Positions 1 through 8,574 of a DNA stretch of 64,000 nt are shown in pieces. Where the stretch lies: positions 7,399 through 71,398 of the forward strand of contig CAAGHA010000135.1 of the NCBI GenBank assembly GCA_900769555.1. Direction: 5' to 3'. Positions within the stretch are counted from its first letter, which is position 1. The number at the start of each line of letters is the position of its first letter. A program made the position numbers and the translations under genes. The notes below the pieces were generated by a model. That model ran no database searches and had not been told where the DNA came from. It saw only the letters and a list, made by a program, of their open reading frames with translations. The stretch comes from Bacteroidales bacterium. Its GTDB lineage: Bacteria > Bacteroidota > Bacteroidia > Bacteroidales > Paludibacteraceae.

Positions 1-66
1 GCTTATACAACTCCCTTCTTTCGCTCAGCAATTTACTCAAAATAAATTCAAAGATTCTGCAAAATG

Positions 67-77
67 AATTTATAGAA
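67..77 (-). repeat. terminal arm of dispersed TIR element (truncated at window start)
   Basis: The arm AATTTATAGAA lies in the ddl upstream region. It is preceded at about 33-57 by sequence resembling the interior of the elements near 11.47 kb and 37.65 kb (a CAAA... then TTCAAA pattern). The other end is outside the window or decayed. It belongs to the repeat family described at 11459-11518. Confidence 0.5.
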
Positions 78-137
78 CCCTCCTTAAAATTTTTTATTTG
101 ATCATATCAATAAATTAGGATAGAATAAAGTTATATT

Positions 138-1121
138 ATGAGAAAAAGAATTGCCATCGTTGCCGGTGGAGACCAATCTGAATTGGAGGTTTCTTTGCGT
201 AGTGCTGCCGGATTATACACATTCATTGATGCTAAAAGGTATGAATGCCATATAGTTACCATCGTCGGGAAGGAGTGGTCTGTTGAATATTTGGGGAAGA
301 GATATTCAATCGACAAAAATGATTTTTCTTTTTTGATTGAATCCGGAGAACGTATCTACTTCGATTTTGCCTACATCACAATCCATGGTGTTCCGGGCGA
401 AGATGGTAAATTGCAAGGATATTTTGATTTAATCAGAATGCCTTACTCTTGTTGTGGCGTTCTTGCTGCTGCGCTAACATTCAACAAATTCTTTTGCAAT
501 CAATACTTAAATGGATTTGGTATTCCGATTGCAAAATCGATATTACTTCGTAAAGGAGAAAAGATCGCTTCTGAATCTATCGTTGAGACGTTAGCTCTTC
601 CTTGCTTTGTTAAGCCTAATGGCGGAGGTAGTAGTTACGGAACGTCTAAGGTAAAATGTATCGAAGAGATTGAACCTGCAATAAAAGCCGCCATGGTGGA
701 GAGCGATGAGGTAATAATAGAATCCTTTATGGATGGAACGGAAATTACTTGCGGAGTTTATAAAACAAAAGAGAAAACCACTGTGTTCCCTATTACTGAA
801 GTGGTAAGCAAAAATGAGTTCTTCGATACTGATGCTAAATACAATGGTTCTGTTGAAGAGATTACTCCTGCACGGTTATCTGATGAAGTAACGGAAGAGG
901 TGCAAACTCTTACCTCAAAAATTTATGACATTTTAGGAGCTAAGGGTATTATTCGTGTGGATTATATTATTACTCAGGGGGATAAAATCAATCTATTGGA
1001 GGTAAACACAACCCCGGGTATGACTGCCACTAGTTTTATCCCTCAACAAATTGCAGCCGCAGGTCTGAATATTCAGGATGTAATGGCTGATATTATTGAA
1101 AATGAATTGTCAAATTATTAA
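138..1121 (+). CDS. ddl: D-alanine--D-alanine ligase
   Basis: This 327-residue ATP-grasp enzyme joins two D-Ala with ATP in the cytoplasm to supply peptidoglycan synthesis. The N-terminal domain opens with IAIVAGGDQSE and carries HGVPGEDG, the Bacteroidota form of the family's HGxxGEDG motif. The glycine-rich ATP-binding loop GGGSSYG is near residue 160. The metal-binding end EVNTTPGMT is near residue 290. Length is normal for bacterial Ddl. The mrp-like gene follows after 12 bases in the same direction, so the two are probably cotranscribed. I found no clear promoter in the 137 bases upstream, only an AT-rich stretch with a repeat arm. Confidence 0.93.
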   Translation: MRKRIAIVAGGDQSELEVSLRSAAGLYTFIDAKRYECHIVTIVGKEWSVEYLGKRYSIDKNDFSFLIESGERIYFDFAYITIHGVPGEDGKLQGYFDLIRMPYSCCGVLAAALTFNKFFCNQYLNGFGIPIAKSILLRKGEKIASESIVETLALPCFVKPNGGGSSYGTSKVKCIEEIEPAIKAAMVESDEVIIESFMDGTEITCGVYKTKEKTTVFPITEVVSKNEFFDTDAKYNGSVEEITPARLSDEVTEEVQTLTSKIYDILGAKGIIRVDYIITQGDKINLLEVNTTPGMTATSFIPQQIAAAGLNIQDVMADIIENELSNY

Positions 1122-1133
1122 ATAAATTTTCAA

Positions 1134-2243
1134 ATGGCTTTTTATCCTCAACTAATACTTGATGCTTTAAAGCATGTTCGTTACCCAGGAACGGGAGAGG
1201 ACATTGTTTCTGCGGATATGGTTGATGACAATATTCGCATTGATGGGAATAAAATATCTTTCTCCCTTTTGTTGGAAAAACCCAATGATCCTTTCGCTAA
1301 ATCATTAATTAAGGCTTGCGAACAAGCTATTCTTACCTACGTAGGGGAAGAGGCTGAAATAAAGGGGAATATCGATATTCACTATAAAAATCAACTTCCT
1401 CCTCAACCCGAAAAATTACTTCCACAAGTTAAAAACATTATTGCCGTTTCATCAGGGAAAGGTGGTGTGGGAAAATCAACCGTCTCTTCTAACTTAGCAG
1501 TTGCCCTCGCACAAAAGGGTTACAAAGTGGGATTATTGGATGCTGATATTTTTGGTCCATCCGTTCCCAAAATGTTTGGGTTGGAAGATGCTCGCCCCTA
1601 CTTAGAACCAGTAAATGGACGAGAATTGATTCGTCCTGAAGAAAAATATGGTGTAAAGATGCTCTCTATCGGTTTTTTTGTTGATCCTGATAGTGCAGTC
1701 CTTTGGAGAGGTGGTATGGCTAGTAATGCTCTTAAACAACTTCTATCGGATGCAAATTGGGGAGAACTAGATTATTTTGTCGTGGATCTACCTCCAGGCA
1801 CAAGTGATATCCATTTGACAATGGTACAATCGGTAGCAATCACAGGGGCTGTCGTGGTAACAACTCCTCAAGAGGTTGCTTTAGCGGATGCAAAAAAAGG
1901 AATCAGCATGTTCTCCGGTGAGAAGGTTAATGTTCCTATTTTGGGTCTGGTCGAAAATATGTCTTGGTTTACTCCTGCTGAACTTCCGGAAAACAAATAT
2001 TATCTGTTTGGGAAAGAGGGTGGTAAACGTTTGGCAGAAAAGATGGATGTACCTTTGTTAGGACAAATTCCTATCGTTCAAAGTATTTGTGAGGGAGGAG
2101 ATAAAGGTATACCGGTAGCTTGTAATCCCGACTCTATTATGGGAGATGCTTTTGCGAAATTGGCTGATAACGTAATTAGAAGTGTCAATGAAAGAAATCT
2201 CAATCTTCCGGAGACAAAAAAGGTGGAATTGAAACATAAATAG
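1134..2243 (+). CDS. Mrp/NBP35-family Fe-S carrier ATPase
   Basis: This 369-residue protein is probably a cytoplasmic ATP-dependent scaffold or carrier for Fe-S clusters. Residues about 5-80 form a MIP18/DUF59 domain. The deviant Walker A motif SGKGGVGKST is at about 107-116, followed by DADIFGPS and the DLPPGTSD motif typical of ApbC/Mrp proteins. The CxxC found near the C-terminus of many Mrp proteins is absent at the expected place: ENMSW is followed by FTPAELPENKYY instead of a CPHC-like stretch. I believe this is usual for the Bacteroidota branch, so cluster transfer may differ in detail. It lies 12 bases behind ddl. The gene symbol is withheld because apbC, mrp and bacterial NBP35 names overlap. 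Confidence 0.9.
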   Translation: MAFYPQLILDALKHVRYPGTGEDIVSADMVDDNIRIDGNKISFSLLLEKPNDPFAKSLIKACEQAILTYVGEEAEIKGNIDIHYKNQLPPQPEKLLPQVKNIIAVSSGKGGVGKSTVSSNLAVALAQKGYKVGLLDADIFGPSVPKMFGLEDARPYLEPVNGRELIRPEEKYGVKMLSIGFFVDPDSAVLWRGGMASNALKQLLSDANWGELDYFVVDLPPGTSDIHLTMVQSVAITGAVVVTTPQEVALADAKKGISMFSGEKVNVPILGLVENMSWFTPAELPENKYYLFGKEGGKRLAEKMDVPLLGQIPIVQSICEGGDKGIPVACNPDSIMGDAFAKLADNVIRSVNERNLNLPETKKVELKHK

Positions 2244-2382
2244 AGTTTAGCGTTTCTGTAATTTACGATATTTATTTTCAATAAGATGTTGTAAAATTTT
2301 ATTTGCGTAATTTCGGGAGGTTTACTTAAAGATTTTTGTTCTCACTTTTATAGTTAATTGTCTTTAAAGCATAAACGGTAAT

Positions 2383-2410
2383 TTCTTTAAATTTCGATTC
2401 TTGTTTCTAA
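2383..2410 (+). repeat. dispersed repeat, left-end module
   Basis: This 28-base stretch matches the module at 11328-11355 with two differences; both end in TTGTTTCTAA. It is one of about ten intergenic matches in the window. Confidence 0.6.
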
Positions 2411-2445
2411 GTACTATAACATGAATAAATATTTTTTATTAAAAA

Positions 2446-2477
2446 TTGATAGTAAATCAAATTTATTTTTACCTTTG
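2446..2477 (+). promoter_or_regulatory. Bacteroidota sigma promoter (TTG-N21-TAnnTTTG)
   Basis: TTG at 2446-2448 and TACCTTTG at 2470-2477 match the -33/-7 elements of the Bacteroidota primary sigma factor. The spacer is 21 bases. The start codon of the first rhodanese-like lipoprotein is 66 bases further on. Confidence 0.7.
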
Positions 2478-2543
2478 CTACGCAGTGTAATTTCGTTTTG
2501 AACTAATTATTTTTATTAACATATATAATAGGAGATCATTAAC

Positions 2544-2981
2544 ATGAGAAATTTAAAATTAATTTTAACAGTTTTAGCTGTTGCTTTGTGCTTTGGCGCA
2601 TGTAAAAAAGGTGGAGAAGCCGAATTAACCGGACACATCAAAATGGGCGTTGAAAACTTTAAAAGTGCCATTGATGGAGAAGCTAATCCTCAAATTCTGG
2701 ATTACCGCTCTGCTGATGAATATAATGCAGGTCACATCCCTGGTGCAATCTCTATGCCGGTTGCAACATCTGATTTGGTAGAGGATTCTCAATACATGAG
2801 AAATATTCAAAGCCAGTTCTCTACCACAAAAAAATTGTTCATCTACGGAGGTACAGACTCTTGGGGAGTGAACGGAAATGTTTTACCCGGTCTTATTGCA
2901 GATATTTGGGGTAAAGACAAAACAATCCTTTTAGATGGAGGTTATAACGCTTGGGTGAAAGCAGGTTATCCTACTGAGTAA
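2544..2981 (+). CDS. rhodanese-fold lipoprotein without catalytic Cys (copy 1)
   Basis: The 145-residue protein has a lipoprotein signal (FGAC, Cys20) followed by one rhodanese domain: ILDYRSADEYNAGHIPGAISMP, then the active-site loop region, then LLDGGYNAWVKAGYP. Catalytic rhodaneses have a Cys in a YCxxGxR-type loop. Here the loop reads FIYGGTDSWG, so the nucleophile is a glycine and the only cysteine in the mature protein is the lipidated one. Sulfur transfer is therefore unlikely; a binding or structural role at the envelope is inferred. A same-length paralogue follows after 23 bases. Promoter at 2446-2477. Confidence 0.8.
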   Translation: MRNLKLILTVLAVALCFGACKKGGEAELTGHIKMGVENFKSAIDGEANPQILDYRSADEYNAGHIPGAISMPVATSDLVEDSQYMRNIQSQFSTTKKLFIYGGTDSWGVNGNVLPGLIADIWGKDKTILLDGGYNAWVKAGYPTE

Positions 2982-3004
2982 GAACAAAGCAAAATTAATT
3001 AACC

Positions 3005-3442
3005 ATGAAAATAATTAAAGCTTTATTTTTAGTTGCTTTTACAACTTTACTCACCGGGTGTAAGTCGGACCCTGAACCTAATGAGCTTTGTAGTCACCTG
3101 AAATTAGGGGTCGAGTTGTTTTCTGATGCATTAAGCAAAGAAGCCTCTCCACAGATTTTGGATTATCGCTCAACAGATGATTACAATAAAGGGCACATTC
3201 CCGGAGCTATATCTATGCCGGCAAGTACCACTGATTTAGTTAGAGAATCTGAATACTTCAAAAAAGTGAGAGAACAATTCTCCACATCTAAAAAAATTTT
3301 CATCTACGGAGGAACAGATTCTTGGGGTGTCAACGGAAATGTTATACCCGGCATAATTGCATGCGACTGGGGTAAAGACAAAACAATCCTTTTAGATGGA
3401 GGATACAATGCTTGGGTAAAAGCCGGATATCCTACAGAGTAA
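3005..3442 (+). CDS. rhodanese-fold lipoprotein without catalytic Cys (copy 2)
   Basis: This tandem paralogue of the preceding gene is also 145 residues. The lipobox LTGC (Cys19) is canonical. The rhodanese fold is conserved, with LDYRSTDDYNKGHIPG and a last third almost identical to copy 1. The active-site loop again reads FIYGGTDSWG with no Cys; the extra cysteines (in ELCSH and IACDW) are not at the catalytic position. The signal peptide and first ~30 mature residues have diverged while the C-terminal coding sequence stays nearly identical at the DNA level, which suggests a fairly recent duplication or gene conversion. A strong terminator follows at 3461-3496. Confidence 0.8.
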   Translation: MKIIKALFLVAFTTLLTGCKSDPEPNELCSHLKLGVELFSDALSKEASPQILDYRSTDDYNKGHIPGAISMPASTTDLVRESEYFKKVREQFSTSKKIFIYGGTDSWGVNGNVIPGIIACDWGKDKTILLDGGYNAWVKAGYPTE

Positions 3443-3460
3443 TTGCTAAAAAATTGTAAC

Positions 3461-3496
3461 AAAAAAGGGTGTATCAAGGTTGATACACCCTTTTTT
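3461..3496 (+). terminator. rho-independent terminator after rhodanese pair
   Basis: A near-perfect hairpin: 3461-3477 pairs with 3480-3496 (core GGGTGTATCAA / TTGATACACCC), flanked by A6 and T6, so it could act in both directions. It lies 18 bases after the stop of the second rhodanese-like gene. Confidence 0.9.
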
Positions 3497-3643
3497 GTTA
3501 TGTCAATTCTCTTCCTTTGATTTGGTTCAAATTCTTCTTGCAATGCTCTTTGTAAATTCCCATACAGTCATTTTGAACATAAGATAATTCCGACATTAAA
3601 ACAATTTATATTAGTGTCCGATAAAAATAATATTTGAGGTAAC

Positions 3644-3696
3644 ATCTATAAATTACGATTTTTGTTTCTAAAGGTAGGTTCTATAAATTCATTTCG
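3644..3696 (+). repeat. dispersed repeat, left-end module plus second arm
   Basis: Bases 3644-3671 match the module at 11328-11355 almost completely (TATAAATTACGATTTTTG core). A second arm, GTTCTATAAATTCATTTCG, follows at 3678-3696 and resembles the inverted sequence at the window start. Confidence 0.65.
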
Positions 3697-3793
3697 AGTA
3701 AATTGTCCAAGGGGGGGGCAAGGAAAATACTGAAGCCTTATTATTAACGGATGGTAATAATTGGGAAAAGCAAATTCATTTCATATAACAAAA

Positions 3794-3835
3794 AGAGACC
3801 TCGCAACCATTTAATAGAAAGATTGCGAGGTCTCT
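3794..3835 (-). terminator. terminator of RND efflux operon
   Basis: A 13-bp perfect stem (AGAGACCTCGCAA at 3794-3806 with its complement at 3823-3835) with a 16-base loop, followed on the minus strand by TTTTTGTT. It lies about 85 bases beyond the stop of the PII-like gene. Confidence 0.88.
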
Positions 3836-3919
3836 AAACAAGATAGTTTTATAAAAGCAACTTCTTCTGATGGAAATTCCAAAACATTGAAATCATAGAC
3901 CATCACTTAGAAAAGCATC

Positions 3920-4213
3920 TTACACAGTTTGCTCAATATTCCAAACAAATGCCCTAACACCGATGGCTGGATTTCTCATATCCAATTTCTTCACTGCACT
4001 TAAGAGAGTATTCACTTGATTATCCTCTACTACCGTGATAATGGCAGAATTCATTTCCGGCCACGTGTGAGTTCCTCTGTGAGGGTCACCATTAACAGTT
4101 CCTCTTCCTTGAACTTGCTCAAAGAATGTAAAACCACGAATATTCAGTCTGTCTAACATGTATTCTACACGTTCTGTATTCGCTTGATTATAAATTATCA
4201 AAACTGATTTCAT
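3920..4213 (-). CDS. PII-like (GlnB-fold) small protein
   Basis: A 97-residue protein, last gene of the efflux operon, 15 bases behind the RND pump. It opens with MKSVLIIYNQANTERVEYML and contains VEDNQVNTLLSAVKKLD, a pattern that fits the short beta-alpha-beta PII/DUF3240-like superfamily often encoded next to RND efflux genes. It has no signal peptide, so it is cytoplasmic. The T-loop region QGRGTVNGDPHRGTHTW is rich in Gly and His, which could bind a metal or nucleotide. The ligand cannot be told from sequence. A role in sensing the exported substrate or regulating the pump is inference. Confidence 0.65.
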   Translation of the reverse strand: MKSVLIIYNQANTERVEYMLDRLNIRGFTFFEQVQGRGTVNGDPHRGTHTWPEMNSAIITVVEDNQVNTLLSAVKKLDMRNPAIGVRAFVWNIEQTV

Positions 4214-4228
4214 ACTTTCAATTTAATT

Positions 4229-7200
4229 TTATTCTACAATCTCTTCGTTTCGTAAAGAGGTATCCAATTTATTTTCTGACTTATCTTTGATGTCCATAAA
4301 AATGAACTGAGATCTAACATCTTTCTCTTTGTCTCTCTCTCCATGTTTAGACATAATTGCATATAAGACTGGAACAACAATTAGAGTAACTAATGTTGAG
4401 AATAACAATCCTCCAATCACAACAATACCCATCGGAACCCAAATTTCTGATCCATCACTTGTAGAAAGAGCCATCGGCAACATACCCAAGATTGTAGTAC
4501 AAGCCGTCATCAATACCGGACGAAGACGAGACTGTCCAGACAAAGCAATTGCCTCATTCAATTCATAACCTCTATCTCTCATCAAATTGATATAGTCAAC
4601 CAACACAATACCATTCTTCACAACAATACCTACCAACATGATTACACCCAATGCTCCAATCATATCCAATGTAGTATCTGTAATAAGCAATGCCAAAACT
4701 ACTCCTGAGAATGCAAATGGAACAGACATCATAATGATGAAAGGTTTTGCGTAAGACTCAAACTGAGAAGCCATTACCACATAAACTAAGATTACAATTA
4801 ACAATAACAATAATCCCATATCACCAAACGACTCTTGCTGATCTTCATAACTACCTCCTAAATCGACAGTAATATCTGAAGGCTTTTCTACCTTCTTAAG
4901 TACATTCTCAATTTGCAGTGCCAATTCACCCAATGAAATCTCATGAGGAGTAACAGAAACTGTCAAATAACGTTGACGACTCTTTCTTTCAATTTCCGGT
5001 GGACCCCAATACTCTTCTATCTTAGCCACTTCACTCAATTTCACAAGACCATTTTGCGTTGGAATAGACAAATCCTCTATTGCATCCAAAGAGTTTCTGT
5101 TTTGCTCCTTCAAACGAACCAAGATACTATATTCATCTCCATCCTCCTTTAAGAATCCTGCCAACATTCCGTTCACCCTATTTCTTACAAAAGAAGAAAC
5201 TGTTGCTGAGTTTAATCCGTGATAAGCCAATTTCTCTTTGTCAACAGTAATCTTTAATTCCGGACGGTCATCTTCACGACTAATATCAACACTACGAGCA
5301 TTAGGAACATCTGCAACAATTGCATTCTTCACAGCTTGCGCATATTTACTTGTTTCGTCAAATGAATAGCCATAGATCTCTACATCAACAGTAGATTCAC
5401 CACCCATACCACCTCCTGATGAGGTTTTTACCAAGTAATCAATAACCTGTGGATACTGCTTAAGCTCCTCACGAATCGCCTCAGCAATGGTCCAAATATC
5501 TCTTTCACGAGTATCCTTTTTATCCGCATTCAAACGCATCTCGATTGTATTATTTTTTGTCGAGCTGAACAACGCAGCCATACCCGCTTCATCATTCGAA
5601 CCACAAGTAGTTGACAAGTTCTTTGTTTCCGGAACAATCGCAAAAATTCGTTTTTCAATCTCTCGTGCAAATTTAGCAGTCTCCTCTACCCTTGTTCCTT
5701 GCGCTAATTCAATTGAGATATTCAAGCGACCACCATCTGTTGTTTGCATAAAGTCAGTACCAATCCAGCCTAACACCAATGGTAACATAGACAAAATAAA
5801 TATACCTACCACAACAAGCATCGTAACAAGTTTGTTGGATAGACATACTCTCAACAAATTCGCATAAACCTCATCAATCTTATCCAATGCTTTAACAACA
5901 TTTTTGTCATAAAAATTAGGCTCTCTCTTTTTCTCCACCAATTCGCCCTCGCTATTTACCTCAAATTCTTTTGCTTTCAATATCTTAGAACAAAGCATCG
6001 GAACCAAAGTAATAGCCACCAAAGTAGAAGTACAAACAACAATTGTTACAATCCATCCTAACTCTTTAAACATAATTCCTGCCATTCCGGACAACATAGT
6101 CAACGGAACAAACACAGCTACAATAACCAACGTAGTGGCAATAACGGAAATCCACACCTCATTAGTTGCATAAATAGATGCTTCTCTAGGATTCGATCCT
6201 CGTTCAATATGCGTTGTAATATTCTCCAACACCACAATCGCATCATCCACCACCATACCAATAGCAATCGAGAGCGAACATAATGAAATAATATTCAACG
6301 AACTATCAACAAATAACAAATAAATAAATGCCACCAACAAAGAGATCGGAATGGTTGTTCCAATAATCAAACTTGCACGCCATTTCCCTAAGAAGAATAG
6401 AATCACCAAAACCACAAAGAACAATGCATAAAGCACCGACTCTTCCAATGAATAAATTGCATTCTTAATGTCTGTTGACGAGTCATAAATCAAATTAATC
6501 TCAATATCAGAAGGTAACGTCTCCTTAATTTTTGCCAATTCCGCATTGATGTCCTTACAGATCTGAACAGTATTGGCTCCCGTTTGTTTAGAAACCATCA
6601 TACGAACAGCATCACGACCATTCATCTTCTCATCCAATGTAAGATCTTTAATGGTATCTTTCACAGTGGCAATATCCCGAACAAAGATCTGTTTCCCATC
6701 AGGAGTTGTTGTAACAACAATATTTTCAATCTCCTTACTATCCAAGTATTCACTACGAACTTGCAATGCATACTGCTCTTTCTCCATCTTAACATTTCCG
6801 GACGAAAGGTTCAAGTTATTACCTGAAATAGCATTACCAACCGTTTCCAATGATATACTATAACCATCCAATTGGTTTTGGTCGATATCAACATAGACGT
6901 AACGAATTGGTTCTCCGGACAAAGAGATATTTCCCACTCCACTCACACGGTTCAACTGAGGGATTACCACATCATTCAAAATCTTATCCAATCCTGCATA
7001 ACTCTCCTTAGCCGAGAACGAGAACTGAATAATCGGAGCAGAACTACTATTAAACTTTATAATCAATGGAGTAGAACATCCTTCCGGCAAATTATCCTTT
7101 GTCATATCAACGTATGAACGGATATCATTTACCACCTCATCCAAGTTTTGTCCCCACTCAAATTCCAAAGCCACCAAAGACATATTATCTTTAGAAACAG

Positions 7201-7444
7201 AGGTCATTTCATCCAACCCTTCCAAAGAGTTCAAACTATTTTCAAGTAGTTTCGTTACATTCGTTTCCACCTCCTGAGCATTTGCACCTGCGTAACTTGT
7301 CATTACTGCTACATAAGGAGGTTCAATTTCCGGCATTTGATCAATAGGTAGTTTGATAAAGGAAAAAATACCCATTATCATTACCGCCACAAAAATCAAA
7401 ATCGTTGTTACCGGTTTATTAATCGCGGATTTATAGATACTCAT
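4229..7444 (-). CDS. RND efflux permease (AcrB/HAE-1 type)
   Basis: A 1071-residue inner-membrane pump that exports substrates by proton antiport through a tripartite complex. The N-terminal transmembrane helix follows MSIYKSAINKPV. The central motif GMVVDDAIVVLENI carries the paired Asp of TM4, and VGIVVKNGIVLVDY carries the TM10 Lys of the proton relay. Length is typical of HAE-1 pumps. The double Asp in TM4 and lack of CusA-type Met clusters favour an organic or drug-like substrate over copper, but the substrate is not known. Adaptor and outer-membrane channel lie directly upstream in the operon. Confidence 0.93.
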   Translation of the reverse strand: MSIYKSAINKPVTTILIFVAVMIMGIFSFIKLPIDQMPEIEPPYVAVMTSYAGANAQEVETNVTKLLENSLNSLEGLDEMTSVSKDNMSLVALEFEWGQNLDEVVNDIRSYVDMTKDNLPEGCSTPLIIKFNSSSAPIIQFSFSAKESYAGLDKILNDVVIPQLNRVSGVGNISLSGEPIRYVYVDIDQNQLDGYSISLETVGNAISGNNLNLSSGNVKMEKEQYALQVRSEYLDSKEIENIVVTTTPDGKQIFVRDIATVKDTIKDLTLDEKMNGRDAVRMMVSKQTGANTVQICKDINAELAKIKETLPSDIEINLIYDSSTDIKNAIYSLEESVLYALFFVVLVILFFLGKWRASLIIGTTIPISLLVAFIYLLFVDSSLNIISLCSLSIAIGMVVDDAIVVLENITTHIERGSNPREASIYATNEVWISVIATTLVIVAVFVPLTMLSGMAGIMFKELGWIVTIVVCTSTLVAITLVPMLCSKILKAKEFEVNSEGELVEKKREPNFYDKNVVKALDKIDEVYANLLRVCLSNKLVTMLVVVGIFILSMLPLVLGWIGTDFMQTTDGGRLNISIELAQGTRVEETAKFAREIEKRIFAIVPETKNLSTTCGSNDEAGMAALFSSTKNNTIEMRLNADKKDTRERDIWTIAEAIREELKQYPQVIDYLVKTSSGGGMGGESTVDVEIYGYSFDETSKYAQAVKNAIVADVPNARSVDISREDDRPELKITVDKEKLAYHGLNSATVSSFVRNRVNGMLAGFLKEDGDEYSILVRLKEQNRNSLDAIEDLSIPTQNGLVKLSEVAKIEEYWGPPEIERKSRQRYLTVSVTPHEISLGELALQIENVLKKVEKPSDITVDLGGSYEDQQESFGDMGLLLLLIVILVYVVMASQFESYAKPFIIMMSVPFAFSGVVLALLITDTTLDMIGALGVIMLVGIVVKNGIVLVDYINLMRDRGYELNEAIALSGQSRLRPVLMTACTTILGMLPMALSTSDGSEIWVPMGIVVIGGLLFSTLVTLIVVPVLYAIMSKHGERDKEKDVRSQFIFMDIKDKSENKLDTSLRNEEIVE

Positions 7445-7463
7445 TTCTTTCTTTTTTTAAAGG

Positions 7464-8561
7464 TTATTTTTTGATGGTATCTTTTGCAATAGAATCAACA
7501 GCCAAAGGAGACAATTGCTCTTCTCCAATAATTTCCAAACCAATTCCATCTATTAATCGGCTTTGACCTTCAACCACCAACTCTTTTCCAACAAGATTCT
7601 CTTCAGAAATTATTTCAACTAAGTTATTTGAACGATCTCCCAAAGTCACTGCTACACGTTTTGCAAATCCATCCTCATTAACAAAGATGAAACGTTCATT
7701 AGAACCTGTCAATTTCAATACGGCTTGATACGGAACAAACACAGCTTCGCTTTTTCCTACCGGAATCGTTGTGTGGATATACATTCCCGGACGCAAAAGA
7801 TTTGAACCATTAGGGATTCTTACTTTACATTGGAATGTATGCGTTGCAGCATCAATTGTCGGATAAATAGTTTCAATCACAGCCGGGAATTTTTTATCCG
7901 GATAGATATCTGAAATCAACTCCAAAGACATACCTTTTTTAACTCGAGGGAAATAAGCTTCCGGCACACTGATTAAAGTCTTTAAAACATTAACTTGAGT
8001 TACAGTTAAGATAGGTCTTGCGGCATTAAACAACTCACCATCTTCAAAGTTCTTTGCAGAAACAACACCGGGGAAAGTAGCCTTGAAGAATGTATTATTT
8101 TGCAAAAATTCTAGATTTTCTTTTGCTTGATCGTATTGAAATTTCACTCCATCATATTGTTGTTGAGTTGTGTTACCACCTGCAATCAATGCCTCCATAC
8201 GTTTCATCTCTGTTTCCAGATTAGCAAAAGCCAATTTTGCCTGTTTAAGTTGGGTTTGATCCATTCTAACAAGCAATTCTCCTGTAGAAACACGATCCCC
8301 TACCTCTTTGTAAATTTTTTCAATGATACCTGTCATAGATGGAGAAACATTCATTGTTTCGTATCCTTCCAAAACAGAAGTACGGTCAATCTTTCTCTCT
8401 GTCAATTGAGAACGGATAGAATCCACTCTTACTTTTTCCTTTTTATTGGCAACTGATTCCGATTCAATCTTACCAATTTTTGATTTGTTTTCGTCACCTC
8501 CACAAGCAACGGTTACTAGGGCTAAAGCAACGACCCAACCAAATTTAAAAACTTTCTTCAT
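7464..8561 (-). CDS. RND periplasmic adaptor lipoprotein (MFP)
   Basis: A 365-residue membrane fusion protein that joins the RND pump to the outer-membrane channel. The signal ends TVAC (Cys20), so it is probably lipid-anchored. The barrel-sandwich (lipoyl-like) half motifs GIIEKIYKEVGDRVSTGELLVRMD and FKATFPGVVSAKNFEDGELF flank a coiled-coil hairpin at about residues 105-155 (AKLAFANLETEMKRMEAL). Beta-barrel and membrane-proximal domains follow. It sits 19 bases upstream of the pump and 13 bases downstream of the TolC-like gene. Confidence 0.9.
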   Translation of the reverse strand: MKKVFKFGWVVALALVTVACGGDENKSKIGKIESESVANKKEKVRVDSIRSQLTERKIDRTSVLEGYETMNVSPSMTGIIEKIYKEVGDRVSTGELLVRMDQTQLKQAKLAFANLETEMKRMEALIAGGNTTQQQYDGVKFQYDQAKENLEFLQNNTFFKATFPGVVSAKNFEDGELFNAARPILTVTQVNVLKTLISVPEAYFPRVKKGMSLELISDIYPDKKFPAVIETIYPTIDAATHTFQCKVRIPNGSNLLRPGMYIHTTIPVGKSEAVFVPYQAVLKLTGSNERFIFVNEDGFAKRVAVTLGDRSNNLVEIISEENLVGKELVVEGQSRLIDGIGLEIIGEEQLSPLAVDSIAKDTIKK

Positions 8562-8574
8562 ATTGTTATTTTTT

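Larger units (their letters stand above)
2244..2543. other. intergenic region upstream of rhodanese-like pair
   Basis: No gene is visible here. The stretch holds a degenerate copy of the dispersed repeat (2383-2410), a second weak match near 2255, and the promoter at 2446-2477. No clear terminator for the ddl-mrp pair is seen. Confidence 0.6.
3443..3919. other. intergenic region between converging transcription units
   Basis: No convincing gene. It contains the terminator of the rhodanese pair (3461-3496), a repeat module (3644-3671) with a second partial arm (3678-3696), a run of eight G at 3711-3718, and the minus-strand terminator of the efflux operon (3794-3835). Confidence 0.6.
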
